Shown here: positions 31,561 to 44,290 of the stretch, in pieces
How positions within the stretch are numbered: the stretch's first letter is position 1
How the letters are laid out: every line of letters starts with the position of its first letter
Source: Cymodocea nodosa
Taxonomy: Eukaryota > Streptophyta > Magnoliopsida > Alismatales > Cymodoceaceae
Direction: 5' to 3'
Assembly (NCBI GenBank): GCA_036874045.1
Contig: CM072341.1
Location: 2,058,501-2,122,500, forward strand
DNA: 64,000 nucleotides
Made by a program: the position numbers and the translations under genes
Notes under the pieces: generated by a model
Database searches by the model: none
Told to the model about the DNA's origin: nothing
Seen by the model: the letters and a program-made list of their open reading frames with translations, nothing else

Positions 31561-31859
31561 GATGATGTCAAGACCTAATAAGTCACATAATTTATATCTC
31601 CCCCTTTTTGGCATTATAAAAAAGTAAACAAACTATTTTCTCCCCCTTTAGGATGTTAAGTTTTATAAATGCAAGGAAGGATATCTTACTAAGTATATAT
31701 TAATCAAAACGATAGTGTCAACCATACATAGGATTTATGGATTAAGAAAAAAATGTTTAATATCATAAATTGTGAAAAAAAATCACGTAACATTAAAATC
31801 AGTAAATAGTTTACATAATGGTTTTGGTTACAAATTACAAAAAATAAATCATGTAATAC

Positions 31860-32772
31860 ATAATTTGTATAATCACAAGCCTCTTTGTCTTTGAAAAATA
31901 TCAATCAGAGTATTTGAAATTTTCTTTGCAATATCTGTACTAACTCTATTTATCTGATCAAGTAATGCCTGATCTAAATCATTTTGAGAAACTTGTGATG
32001 GTTGCTGTAAAAATTCAATATGTATGTCTGTATCTATACCTGTATGTATTTCTCTATGTATACCTTATTGTATATCTGTATGTATATCTATATGTTACTG
32101 TGTTTCTCTAAATTTTGTGGATTGTTGCTGTGTTTGCCAAACTTGTTATTGTTGTTGTCTAAGGATAGGTGTATCTGCCGCTTGGTATTTTTGGAGTTCC
32201 TTCGCAGAGAAAGATCGTGACTTTAATCTTTTCTATGGCCAAGGTGTAATATCTATTTGACTTACCACAATTCTCAAAATTGTATCACCATAAAATAATT
32301 TACTCTGCAAATGTAAGATATGAGAAACAAAAATATCATACCAGTTCACCTGTATATGGTTGATTAATGCGTATGTAGCATAAAGACAACATCTGCCAAC
32401 TTCTGCCCCATGACCAAACCTCTGAAACAATGTAGCATGCAATATTTTTGCAATAAAATGTGCTTGGCCATTTAAGTAATTTAGTAATGTCAATGGTTTG
32501 TTGGCAGTTGGATCTTTGGCTAAACTTATAATGTCCCATCCCAATCGATAAACCTGTTTTCTTTTTGATAATTTAACTCCATTTTTCAGACCAAGTACCT
32601 GATGAAGTAAATCTGGAGTTAAATATATGTCATTTTCTTGTATATTAGAAATAGGAATACATTCTTCCACTATTAAGTTTGAGTAAAAACAACTGAGAAG
32701 TTCGGGTATAGCAAGATGGCCTAGCTGTTGTGGAAGTAGAGTCAACAAGCCTTGAAATTCAAACAGTTCACG
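31860..32772 (-). pseudogene. Additional ORF of copia C, C-terminal part
   Basis: Frame open from 32748 to 32233 (171 codons) and extended to 32772 (ELFEFQGLL) at the B junction. Core: PELLSCFYSNLIVEE, YLTPDLLHQVLGLKNG, LNYLNGQAHFIAKILHATLF, QRFGHGAEVGRCCLYATY, INHIQVNWYDIF, SKLFYGDTIL. After the stop at 32233 the homology continues with Gln-rich sequence and a His/Ile/Asp repeat (the GTATATCTATAT microsatellite at 32020-32100), ending in an Asp/Ile-rich helix near 31870. The N-terminal half is at 42446-43368. Confidence 0.7.
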
Positions 32773-34451
32773 TGTAGGATCGTATGGCTACACAAGAGGG
32801 GGGTGAATTGTGTATTTTTAATATTTTCTGAAATATAATTGAAACTTTAAAACTCAAAAACAAGTCGAGACATTGTTTTCATAAAATCATTTTTATTCAA
32901 GGTTTCAATTACAATATACAATTCAATTCTCCTTAGAAATTGTAGATGCAATTATATTTCGATACCTTGTATCATCTAAACAATTTCATAACTACAAATA
33001 GAGAAAACTAATTTGCGGAATTTAAAACTTTTCTCCCTGTTTGAGATCTTTCTTCTTCTTCTTTTTCTTCTTCAGCAATTCTTCAGTGACGAATATCTTG
33101 TCTTTTCATGCTTCACTGAATTTGCTTTCTTCTGATACTTCAAATCTTCAGTGACGAAAATCTTACCTTTTTATGCTTCACTGAATTTGCTTTCTTCTGA
33201 TACTTCAAATCTTCAATGACGAAAATCTTACCTTTTTATGCTTCACTGAATTTGTTTCTTCCACTTGAGAGATTTTCCCCGAGAAGGTGTTTTTGATCCC
33301 TGAAAAAGATTTTTCTTTTGGTGTGCAGGGATAGTTTGATCCTTGAAAAGATTTTTCTTTTTGTGTGCAATGATAAATTGATCAACGAGAATTCTATGCC
33401 TTTTATACTATATCTTCATTTCATGCATATCCTTCACGTTTAACCACTACTAGTTTTCCACTTCTCCACGTCTTTTTTTTTCTTTCATCGAAACACACAC
33501 GTTCTAACCCACGTTTATATTTCGAATTTTCTTTAATCATCAGTCCTGGATCTCTGAAAAATTTCCTGCAAAATAAACTTTCTCGTCCAAAAGTTTTTCA
33601 TCAGTGTAATAAGAAGTCGTTACTTTAATGTTAACTAAACAAGTAACACAAGTATATATATAACTTAACGTTTCTAACTTAACGAGTTCCTCATGTGCCA
33701 TTTCACGTGACAAGTACTGTAGCTAACTCAACGAACTAAGTCTGTGGTGTTATGCTAATTCAACGAACCATCTCCGTTGTGTTATGATAACTCAATGAAC
33801 CATCTCCGTTGTTTTATGATAACTCAACGAACCAGTAATAAACAAATGTTTTTATAATAAGAATATTACCACGTGCAAAAATAACAACTTAAGTTTATAA
33901 CGCTAACCTAACGCGTTGCCTTAGTGTTCAATATAGCAACTCAACGTGTTTAGTTATGTTAACTTAACGAGTTAAACATGTGCACCTCACGTGATATAAT
34001 ACAACATTCGTAACTTATAATTTCACCACGTATATAACACTAACTTAACGAGTTCGTCTCTTCTTTTACTCACTAACTTAACGAGTTATCACGTGACCTA
34101 TTTTAACCTTTAAGCCTCTAACTTAACGAGTTCTCACGTGACCTCTATACAAACAAAACTCTAACTTAACGAGTTGTCTAAACGTGCACTGTTCATGATA
34201 CAGAAGATATAATATTAAAACATATCATGCTTTTCAATAAAAACACACGTTAACTTAACATTTAGCTAATGAGAAATTAATGCAACGAAACGACTAGTTA
34301 TTAACTTTAGATCCAATACAGACAAGTATTTATATCAGTAAGCTTTTTCTGTATTAATTGATGATTTTAATTTTTTTTCACAAGCAATAGTAATTGAGCA
34401 AATATGATTATTTTCATTCAGCACACATCATCAAAACAAAAATACTCAACA
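32773..34451 (-). repeat. 3' LTR of copia B
   Basis: 1679 bp, TGTTGAGTATTT to GATCCTACA. Same family as the LTRs at 1447-4625 and 2035-3635. U3 carries CACGTGA plus CTCGTTAAGTTAG repeats (33655-34250) and the block shared with Athila LTRs. Confidence 0.9.
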
Positions 34452-34466
34452 ATCTCCCCCTTTTTG
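34452..34466 (-). promoter_or_regulatory. Polypurine tract of element B
   Basis: CAAAAAGGGGGAGAT on the minus strand directly before the LTR start. Confidence 0.9.
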
Positions 34467-34948
34467 ATGATGACAAAACCATATTAAATCAATTATGAAA
34501 TATGTATAACTCAACAAAGCACCTTCGTTGGTTTAACTTTTAATTCAACAAACTTGTTTGTTGACTTAAGTTCATTTAAGCTTATTTTTATTGTTTGTGT
34601 AAATTTTACCTCTCAGAACTAAAACTCTCAAATGTCAATAATTATATAAGTATCAGTTTTCTAATTATCATCTATCAGATTATAATAACCATTTAAATAG
34701 CATCTCCTTTTATAATATATATATACAATTAAGATCATAATCATCCTTTTATAATATTTCTCCCCCTTTTTGTCATTAATCAAAAAGATAATTACAAAGA
34801 ATATATATACATATATAAGAGATATAATTACAACTCTTTCTGTAAACAAGAATAATAATTGAAGACATTTACAGAAAAATGTATTGTTCAATGAATCAAA
34901 CAAGTAATACAAACTTTACATTTTGTATTCAGAAACAAATAAAAACAA

Positions 34949-37243
34949 TTAGCGACCCCTCCTAAGTATATCACTTATAGCATTACATATTTTATCTCCT
35001 AGATGCCTAATATCATTTCTGATGTCGTTAAGCACTGCATCTAAGTTAGAAGGTAGCTGCGTTTGCTGTTCTACTTGAACTGAATAACTTTGTTGTTGTT
35101 GTTGTTGTATATGGTCTGTATCAGGTTGTTGTTGTTGTTGTCGTTGAGGTTTATGCATGTCTTGGAACTTTTGCAAATCTTTGACACTAAATGCTCTCAT
35201 GCCTTTAGTTTCAGAGGGCCAGTCGGATAAATTCAATTGACTTGCAATGAGTCTACATACAGCATCACCATAAAATAACTTTGAACTCATATGCAGTAGT
35301 TGAGAAGTGAAAACATCAAACCAATTGATTTGAATTCTATTCAACAAGCTATAAGTTGCATATAAACAACTTCTGCTGACTTCCATATTGTGTCCAACTC
35401 TCTGAAATAAATTTGCATGCAATATATTTGCAATAAACCTTACCTCTACATTCAAATTTTCCATTAATCTCATTTCAGAATATACATTTGGAATTTTTGA
35501 TAAAGACTAAATGTTCCATTCTAGTTGTCTTATCATGTCAAATCTGTTGGTAACAACAACACCTTCATTCTTTAATCCTAAAACTTCAAAAATTAACTCA
35601 GGAGACAATATAAACTCTTGTTCATTTATTTGAGTTTTCAGAAAATTTCCATTCTTGACCAGATTGCTATAAAAAGCTGCAATAAGCTCTTTGTATTGCT
35701 TCCATTTCATTCTAACTAGCAAGAATTGAATGAGGCCTTAAAACTCAAATAGATCTCTTATGTCCATCAAATTTCTAAATTTTATTGGACGAGCATGCAG
35801 AATCTGACATGTAATCATATTATTGTATTTCTACAATGCTTCTTCATATCTAAAATGAATTGTATTACCTTGAATGTTTAACATTGTACACAAAGAAGGT
35901 GATACCTGAAGCCGTGATTCAGATTTTAATTCATCTTTAGGAACCTCTTCTTCAAAATGAATGTCATGTTGTTCCTCTTCCAAAATATTATCTTGAAGCT
36001 GCTCAGGTAAGCTTGATTCTTCAACTTCAACAGTGTTAGGAACATTGTCAATATGCTCAACATTCATCTGTTCAGTCTCTATAGAATGTTTAGAGTACAA
36101 TTTTTCTACAAATTCTACAGCCGGTGTATCTGTCTGTAATTGTTCATTTTGTTCAACAAATATTTCCATTGATTCATGCTGTGAATTCTCAGACTCTGCT
36201 TCTATAGATTCTGTAGAAGGCTGGTTAACTTTTAGCTCTTCTAGAGTCTTAACAATTTCAATATCTGCTACTCCAGACAATTCAACCTTTGGACTAGTTA
36301 CTACCTCAACATTGTCAATTATATCTGCAATAACTTGTTCAATGTTAGGTGCCTGATGCTCTAATTTGTCAATTTCTGCATCATCAGGACTTCTACTAAT
36401 AGAAAAACTTGAGCTCATATTTGACTTGTATTTCTTCTCAAGCTTTCTAGCAAGGGAAAATAAAGTTTCATTATCTTCATCAGTTTCAGTGTGTTCGGAA
36501 CTGATGAGTTTATCAGATGCACAAAAAGGTACAATGTCTAGACATACATTGTCCTTTGGAAATAAATTTTCATCTGATTTTCCTTGTTCAAAAGACTTTG
36601 TTTCCTTAGACATAATTTTTCTGACTTTCCTTCTTCTATAACATTTCTGTTTCTCCTTTTCAAGTATTGCTGTTTTCTTTTCAAATTGCTCCATAAAAGT
36701 TTTCTGCTTTAATTCTTCTAAGGCACTTTCTATTGCAACGGTCTTTCGAAGACTATCAACTTTTGTTTTGTCTACAGCAATATTTGATTTTACTTGTTTT
36801 GAATATAAAGGAGTAGGGATAGTTGATTCATGTTCTTCCTCAAATGCATGTAGTCTTGTACCGTTTATAGGAGTTTGAGGAGTTCTATTTGATGAACCTA
36901 CACCTTTTTCCAAATATTTTGCATATTGTTCCAAAAATGCAATCTCTGCACGTTTCATACTATATTCTCTATCATATTTACTTCGAATACCCATTTATTT
37001 AATACTTGCATCAGTATGTTGAAGTTCTTGTCTAACTTCATCTAATATATCTTGAGAAAAGAAGTAATCTCTATAAAGTTCTTCTAACCTTTTGTCCACT
37101 CGAAATATTTTCTTGAACCAAGTACGTGGAACTTCATCATTCTCTATTTCTTTTACTTTTGCATCTCTTCTGCTTTTGCCTTTTCCTCTGCCACGACCTT
37201 TGTAGAACTTGGAGACCATCGTCACAGGTTGTAACAGCAACAA
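34949..37243 (-). pseudogene. Additional ORF of copia B, nearly full length
   Basis: All open pieces (37243-36995, 36994-35831, 35722-35507, 35473-34949) lie in one frame of about 765 codons, with about four in-frame stops. N-terminus basic (GRGRGKGKSRRDAK), then RLEELYRDYFFSQDILDE. The middle, about 390 codons, is acidic and low-complexity (Glu/Ser/Thr-rich) with one basic patch (KQKCYRRRKVRKI). The core follows: LVRMKWKQYKELIAAFYSNL, LIFEVLGLKNEG, RFIANILHANLFQRVGH, SCLYATY, IQINWFDVF, SKLFYGDAVCR. A poly-Gln stretch and a C-terminal helix IRHLGDKICNAISDILRR close it. It occupies the env position of SIRE elements, but no signal peptide or transmembrane segment was seen. The best copy of this ORF family in the window. 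Confidence 0.75.
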
Positions 37244-38802
37244 GCGGGAAAGATTTTCTTGACAAAGTTTACAAATAACCTAAGTCCCCGTGTTATAAGT
37301 GTTTAAATAGAGTTTTTAGGCGAATAACTCAACGTGAAGATAAGTCGGGTTTAGAAATTAAATAAATATTGAATAAAGTTTATTCAATCAAGGTACCCGA
37401 AATATTCAAGTATAACTCGTTGAGTTAACTAACCTAACGAGTAAAACGCTGTCTAGAGGAAGTTTTACACGTTACCTTATCTAATATAACGTCTAGTTAG
37501 TACACTTAAACAAGTTTTGGATGCTTCCAACTAAAACGTTGCGAAAACAACACACATGCTAAAACTTAACATTATCTTGAGAACATAGTAAACTATTTGA
37601 ACATTTTGTCCTTTGAATCTTAAATAGTTTATTTGTCTTTTTAAATTATTTCATCAAGATTTTAAGAGGACATTAATTCAGATTAACTAAGATTTGTATT
37701 TTAAATTATATTAATCTGTTTTTGACATTGTTAATGCTCCCCCTACAAATATACTTCAAATATATTCAATCAAAATACAAAATATACTTGTAGTGACAAC
37801 AGATGTTAAGTATAACTATACTTTTACATTTTCTTTTAAAAGACTTCTGTTATCCTGACATCATCAAAAATGATTTCCAGAATCAATTCCTACTGTATAT
37901 GAATCAAAACACAACTTTGAACTCAATTCGATTAATTCAAGGAGAATAAAAGAATGTATCTCAAATAAACGTTTTCAAAAGTACTAATGTTGATTCAATA
38001 AATCAATAGTCATATTGGTATAAACTATATGCGATTCAAAGATATCTGTAATTAATGAAATAACTTTTTCTTTTCAAAACAGTATATATTGATAATTTTC
38101 TTTAAAAGTTAGTTTGAAAAGCTTGAATCATACAAGAGCTTTCTAATGTACCCGTGTAATGAGCTTTCAATCAACAATTCCAGATCTGATCAGGACCTTA
38201 GGTTGCCAGATTTAAAGAATCTTTTTTCAGGACAACAACCCTTACCTATCTGCTCAAGTACAAAAGACTCGTGATCAAACTAATCAATAAACTCTCAAAG
38301 ATTTTCACTTTGTAAGCACTTTTCATTTTAAGCCAGTATATATGTATTCCATTAATACAGATGTAATAAAACACAAATCTCATACAATTTTTACTTCTAT
38401 GATTGTACTAAGAATATGAATCAGTTTCAATAAGCTTATACTTTAGATTAACAGTTTAAGATGAGTTACATATAACTTATTCTACAAGTTTAATCAATTA
38501 AGTCAAATTTATGCATGATCATATGCATTTTCCTTGATTCAGAGAAAACATTTAATTAAAATTTCAGAATGTCAGAAGTATTTAATGTTTTTCATTTACA
38601 CTTCCACTTAAAATCGTAAAAACCATTAAAATTGATAAACTACTTAAAATCAAAAAGATACTACTATGATTTTACAATAAATACATAGTATCTTAAGCAG
38701 CAGTTTAGATATTACTTTAGATATTTATAATAAGTATATAATATCTGTGAGGTGAACAACAACATCAATAATATTTATCTTTTTATGTGGAGTTTAAGCA
38801 TT
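37244..38802 (-). other. Spacer between pol and aORF of copia B, with internal polypurine motif
   Basis: About 1.56 kb without coding sequence. GTAGGGGGAGCA lies at 37735-37746 (minus strand), about 1.06 kb after the pol stop. Downstream of it are palindromic boxes: TTACTCGTTAGGTTAGTTAA then CTCAACGAGTTA (37410-37445). Element C has the same motif at the same relative place. Confidence 0.7.
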
Positions 38803-41800
38803 TTACACATCACATAGCCTACAAATACCTAAATTTAATCTAATGTTGCAAAATGTATTTTCGTCTAGAGGTTTTGTACTTAATTTATTTTTACTAGACA
38901 CAAATTCTAATTGAATTTTTCCTTTAATTACGTTATCTCTTAGAAAATGATGTCTAACCTCTATATGCTTTGCTCTTGAATGTAATACAGGATTTTTGGA
39001 AAGATTTATTGCAGAACTACTATCAAAATAAATCTCAATTGTATCATAAGATAATCCAAAATCTTTTAAAGTTTGCCTTATCCATAGAATCTGAGTGCAA
39101 CACAGTGCAGCGGCAACATATTCAGCTTCTGTAGTAGAAAGTGTTACACAGTTTTGCTTTTTACTAAACCATGACACCAAATTATTTCCCAATAATTGAC
39201 ATGTGACACTGGTACTTTTTCTATCAGATTTAGATCCTGCATAATCAGCATCAGTATATCCTATAAGATCTATTGAACTATCCTTAGAATAATACAATCC
39301 GAAATTTTTAGTTCCTTGTATATATCTAAATATTCTTTTAACTGCAATTAAGTGTAATTCTTTAGGATTAGATTGAAATCTAGCACAAACACACACAGCA
39401 AACATAATATCAGTTCTACTAGCAGTCAAATAAAGTAAAGAACTAATCATACTTCTGTATTTTATTTGATCTATAGATTTTCCTATGTCATCAATATCTA
39501 ACTTTAAAGTAGTACTCATAGGAGTTCCTCGAATCCTTGTATCATTAAAATTAAATTTCTTAAGCATTTCATCTACATATTTTTCCTGATTTAAGAATAT
39601 ACCTTTATCCATTTGCTTAATTTGAAGTCCTAGAAAATATGAAAGTTCTCCTATCATACTCATTTCAAACTGATTAGTCATCTCTTCAGAGAATATTTCT
39701 ATCAACTTATCAGAGGTTGCTCCAAAGATTATATCATCCATGTATATTTGAACAACAATCTGATCTTTACCATCTCTCTTAATAAATAGAGTATGATCCA
39801 CTTTTCCCATGATATAGCCTTTTTCTATTAAAAAAGTAGACAATCTTTCATACCATGATCTAGGTGCTTGCTTCAAACCATATAAGGCTTTCTTGAATTT
39901 ATACACAAAGTCAGGATTTTTAATATCTTCAAATCCAGGTGGTTGTTTTACATAGACTTCTTCATTAATTAAACCATTTAGAAATGCACTCTTTGCATCC
40001 ATTTGATATAATTTAAAATCCATATAACAAGCATAGGCCAATAATATTCTAATACTTTCTAACCTAGCCACAAGAGCAAATGTTTCATCAGAATCTAATC
40101 CTTCTTCCTGTGTATACCCTTGTGCAACTAATCTAGCTTTATTCCTTATAATTTGACCAGTTTCGTTAGTTTTGTTTCTAAAGATCCACTTTGTACCTAT
40201 TATGGACTGATTTTCTGGTGGAGAGACTAATTCCCATACATCATTTCTGATGAATTGATTTAGTTCTTCTTGCATTGCCACTATCTAATTTTCATCAGAT
40301 GATGCTTCTTGTATATTCCTTGGTTCCACCATAGAAACAAACATACACATACTATTTAAATTTACTGAAGCTCTAGTTTTAACTCCCTCATTAATATTAC
40401 CAATGACTTGAGTAATGGGATGTGATGAAAAATAACGCCAATTTCTCTAATTTTCCTCAATATTCTCATCAACATCTGAAAGTCCATCACTTTCATCATT
40501 AGTTTGATCATTTAAGTTCATATTTTTGATTTTCTCAGATAAATCATCAATCTCTCTATTGATCTCTAACTCATTTGGAAAATTGATCATATCATCATTA
40601 TCAGCTTTAGATTGAGATTCTCTAAGAGAATTTTCATTGAAGCTTACATGGAGGGTTTCTTCAATAGTGCTAGAAGTCTTGTTATATACTCTATAGGCTT
40701 TACTTCTAGTAGAGTAACTTACAAAAATTCCTTCATCCGATTTGGCTTGAAATTTATCCCTTTTATCCTTAGTATTAAGAATAAAACACTTGCAGCCAAA
40801 TGGTTTCTTATAGGAAATTTTTGGAACCCTATTAAACATAATTTCAAAAGGAGTTTTATTAACATGAGGTCTTAAATGACTTCTGTTAATAACATAACAA
40901 GATGTATTTACTACTTCAGCCCAAAGATTTTGAGGTAACTTATGTTCATTCAACATAGTTCTGGCCATTTCTTGAAGTGATCTATTCTTTCTCTCAACAA
41001 CACCATTTTGACACGGTGCTCTTGGAAAAGAAAATCTGTGATCAATGCCATGCTCATTACAATAGTTATCCATTTGATCATTATCAAATTCAGTTCCATG
41101 ATCACTCCTAAGTTTTTGAATAGAGACACTTTGCTCATTTTGAACAAAATTGCAAAACATTTTAAATTTTTCAAAAACTTATGTCTTAGATGTTAGAAAA
41201 TATACCCAAGAGTATCTAGAGAAGTCATCTACTAAAACAAATACATACCGTTTACCACCAATACTCATGATTCTTGTTGGTCCAAATAGATCCATATGTA
41301 TAAGTTCTAAGACTCTCTTGCTTGAAATATCAGTTTTGGATTTAAAAGAGTTTTTGTGAAGTTTACCTAACTCACATGCATCACACATAAAGTTCTTTGA
41401 GTATTTAATCTTTGGTAAACCTCTCACTAAATGTTTTCTAGATAGTTTATGTAACAGTCTCATATTTATATGCCCAATCCTTCTATGCCATAGATATGCA
41501 TCACTAGTTTCAGCTAGCAAATATGAATTTAAATCAACTGCACCAGAAGGTAAAGATAAAATACATACAGAACATTTTCTTTTAGCAATAAACTTAATTT
41601 CATCTGTATTTTTATCAATTATTTTGCATACATTATCTTCAAACACTACATAATATCTATTTTCAGTTAGTTTTATGACACTCAGCAAATTAAATCCTAG
41701 GTTTTCTACATATAGTACATTCAGAATAACACAAGTAGGAGTTATTTGAACATTGCCCATACCTATGATTTTATCTTTGCTTCTGTTTCCAAATGTTACA

Positions 41801-42445
41801 CTTCCTTTCATGGTATTTGTAAAATTTTGTAATAGACTTTTTTGTCCGGTCATGTGACTTGACGCTCCACTATCCAAGATCCATTTTGATGTTGTTTCCT
41901 CCTCAGACTCATCTGCCATGAAGCACACATGAGCAACGTCTTCTAACTCTTGTTCTCCTTCTGAATGTGAAGATTTTGATGTTGATTCCTCAGATTCAGA
42001 CTCTTCAGATGTGTCATTCCAAGTGACCTTCAAAGTCTTTTTTTTGTAAAACTTTTTCTGAGTTTTCTAAGCCGTCTTCTTCTAATTTGTCCTACTTTGC
42101 TTTTCATTTTTCCTCATAGGACAGTCTAGAGAAAGATAACCAGGTTTCTTACAGTTGTAACATACATACTTTCTAGATGAAGAATTCTTGTCATTCAATG
42201 ATTTTGACGTTGAGGGTTTATCATTTTTGTTCCTTTGCTGTTTCCTAGCTTTCCATGCTTTCTTGAATTTCCTAGTCAGCAAAATCAAATCCTCGTTAGA
42301 ATCAGTAGATATATCAGAATCTGAATTAATTTCGAAGACTATTTCTTTCTTCATTTTTAGTTTGTTGTGACTCAGTGATTCATTTAATTGAACTTCATAA
42401 GCTGTTAAATTTCCTATAAGTTCATTCATAGAATAAATATTGAAA
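38803..42445 (-). pseudogene. gag-pol of copia element B
   Basis: One frame from about 42445 to the TAA at 38803, broken by about five stops (near 42080, 42062, 41180, 40448, 40288) with no shift. Domains in order: gag end with zinc knuckle CYNCKKPGYLSLDC (His replaced by Tyr); protease ILDSGASSHMTG; GAG-pre-integrase with WHRRIGH and CDACELGK (HHCC kept); integrase with HMDLFGP, RSDHGTEF and VVERKNRS (D, D, E kept); chromodomain-like linker; reverse transcriptase ([36 protein letters not shown]); RNase H (GYTDADYAGS, STTEAEY, VLHSRAKHIEVRHHFLRD). Stops correspond to Gln, Trp or Glu codons in C. SIRE-like by RT and RNase H sequence. The start of gag and the 5' LTR are missing. Confidence 0.9.
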
Positions 42446-43368
42446 TCTCACTTTCCGTAGGAAAAGAATGTGTGCTTGCAGTATTGTATGAAAAACTGTC
42501 CATTGTATTAAAAGATACATTATGCACTAATGTGACACAATACCTTAGAGTATATGCTTGTAAGCCAATATTTGTCACATCTGCTGGGATTCCTAAACAA
42601 AAATGTCTGTCCAGCTTCTGCAATGGAGCATAGTTTTCCATTTTTCACTGATTCTTCTTTTTGCTGCAATATTCCTTGTACACTTGTAGTTAGTCCAAAA
42701 TATTCAATTGTCTTTTTCTTTGTCTAACTATATGTTTACAGTGTTTCAGGTTGTTTAGGAGATTCTAAAATTGTCTTAATTTCTCCTATTAAAGGCACCT
42801 GTTGTCTTGATGGTCCTTCACCATGATGCCTAGGTGGTAATAATAGAATATAGAGTTTTAAGCTCTCCACCTCTGCCATTTTGAGTTGATAAACTCTTTG
42901 TCCTTCACTTTGAAGGCCTATTTTGCTAATGGCAGTTTTCTGTTCATCGATATACCGTTTAATATCATCTAAAATAGCTGGGGGGAAATAATGTTGGGAA
43001 TACAAGGATTGTAATTCCCTGTTTGCATTTTTGATCATTGGTCCCCACTTCTTTCCATAATAAGTGATAGACTGTACCGATGTCTCTGGTACATGTCCAG
43101 AACTTACAACCACAGGGTTAGGTTGTAAATTTCTTTTCCATAAATGCAATGCGGAAAGTTTAGTCTGTTTTAGTCCAAACTGTGTTTCAGCATAATTTCG
43201 AATAAATTTCCAATAGAAATTTTTCTCATCTTGAACAGCTTTTCTTATTTCATGCAGTATTTCATTTGAAAAAGTGTACCTTGAATAGATGTCGTTGATT
43301 TCATTTTGCATTTTCTGAAGTTCCAACTCTCTTTTCTGCACTTTGGTCATTCTACCACGTCCTGACAT
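42446..43368 (-). pseudogene. Additional ORF of copia C, N-terminal part
   Basis: Intact stretch 43368-42736 (210 codons), start MSGRGRMTKVQKRELELQKM, two similar helical segments (DIYSRYTFSNEILHEIRKAV and LQSLYSQHYFPPAILDDIKR) recalling LYRDYFFSQDILDEVRQEL in B, so the N-terminus seems built of repeats. After a stop and frame change, 42641-42446 encodes ENYAPLQKLDRHFCLGIP..., ending at the junction with B. The remainder is at 32772-31860. Confidence 0.7.
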
Positions 43369-43764
43369 TATTGATTAATCTTTGCTTTGCACTGTAGAAC
43401 TTAGTGGAAGGAAAGATTGTGAAACTAGGGTTTTACCAAGGTAGAAACACGAAAGGTTGTTAAGAAAACATTCATAACTCTTTGAGTTTATAAATGGATA
43501 AATGGATTCAATCATTGAAATCATAAATAGAAGATTCGTTATCGATAAATAACTCGAGTGCTTGCAATAACTATATAAGTTTTACAACCAACAATTGCAG
43601 AATACTTAGCGTAATTGTGCATATAAAGAAAATAACTTCAGGCTAAGTGAAAAAGTGAGAAAACTCGAAGACTTATGATAACTGTTCGAGTTTCTCGAAG
43701 GAATAGGTGTGAAAAGTCGAAGATTTAAACATAACTGTTCGAGTTTCGACTGAGACATTATAAA
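43369..43764 (-). other. Leader of the aORF in copia C
   Basis: Non-coding. ACTCGAA and TTCGAGTT boxes occur several times (43545-43560, 43672-43700, 43735-43750), the same words as in the C LTR U3. It lies between the Athila-like segment and the aORF ATG. Confidence 0.5.
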
Positions 43765-44290
43765 GCAGTGAAATTCAACACGTGCACAATCTGAACTTAA
43801 GGTGTTCAGAAAGTTTCGGAGACTTATAAACCTAACTATCCGATGCTCAGGTGCATTTCAAAGAGTTACAGATAACCTTCCGAAAGATAACTTAAGTCAA
43901 TCATCCAGATCACGACACGTGTACTTAAGCAATTTTATAATAAAGAGATGTTTCAGACAGTTACAAATCTAACTTTCCGATGCCCAAACACATTTCGGAG
44001 AGTTACAGATAACTTACCAAAAATCCACTTAAGTCATGCATTATGGTTTTGACACGTGTACTACAGGAAATAATAAAATAGTTTATTGAACGTTTTAAAA
44101 CACAACTGTCCGATACTTGTAATATAACTTGCCGAAACAATAGAAAATTCGGATACTTAAGAATTAAAATACTTGCAAGTCACTGACAATTTAGAAATGT
44201 ACTTAATTAAGGTGTATTTCTTGAAATTATGCAGATTCTTTCATGAAAGCATATAATAGTTCAAAAGTTATGAATTATTATACGAGAAAT
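43765..44290 (-). repeat. Athila-U3-like segment inside copia C
   Basis: On the minus strand this follows the first part of Athila LTRs base for base with modest divergence: GAATCTGCATAATTTCAAG, TTAATTAAGTACATTTCT, TTCTTAAGTATCCGAATTTT, ATTTTATTATTTCCTG, ACACGTGTCAAAACCATAAT, GCATGACTTAAGTGGATTTT, hairpin boxes around ACTATCCGA..., down to GTTGAATTTCAC. Matches L1 8030-8400, L2 12690-12990 and L4 55070-55740. The matching region starts right after the internal polypurine motif and ends upstream of the aORF. Confidence 0.8.

Larger units (their letters stand above)
32773..42445 (-). mobile_element. SIRE-like Ty1/copia element B, 5' truncated, nested in C
   Basis: Minus-strand order: gag C-terminus and pol (42445-38803), spacer with internal polypurine motif, aORF (37243-34949), PPT, 3' LTR (34451-32773). 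The 5' LTR and gag N-terminus are absent: at about 42445 the aORF of C changes directly into mid-gag of B. At the other end the LTR meets the aORF of C at 32772. Not a clean insertion; a deletion removed the 5' end of B. Confidence 0.85.

Noticed and set aside
36033-36641. Ser-rich ORFs on the plus strand
   Set aside because: Shadows of the acidic, Glu/Ser-rich part of the copia B additional ORF on the minus strand.
34949-37243. Calling the additional ORF a retroviral-type envelope
   Set aside because: It is in the env position of SIRE-like elements, but no signal peptide, transmembrane segment or coiled fusion motif is visible.
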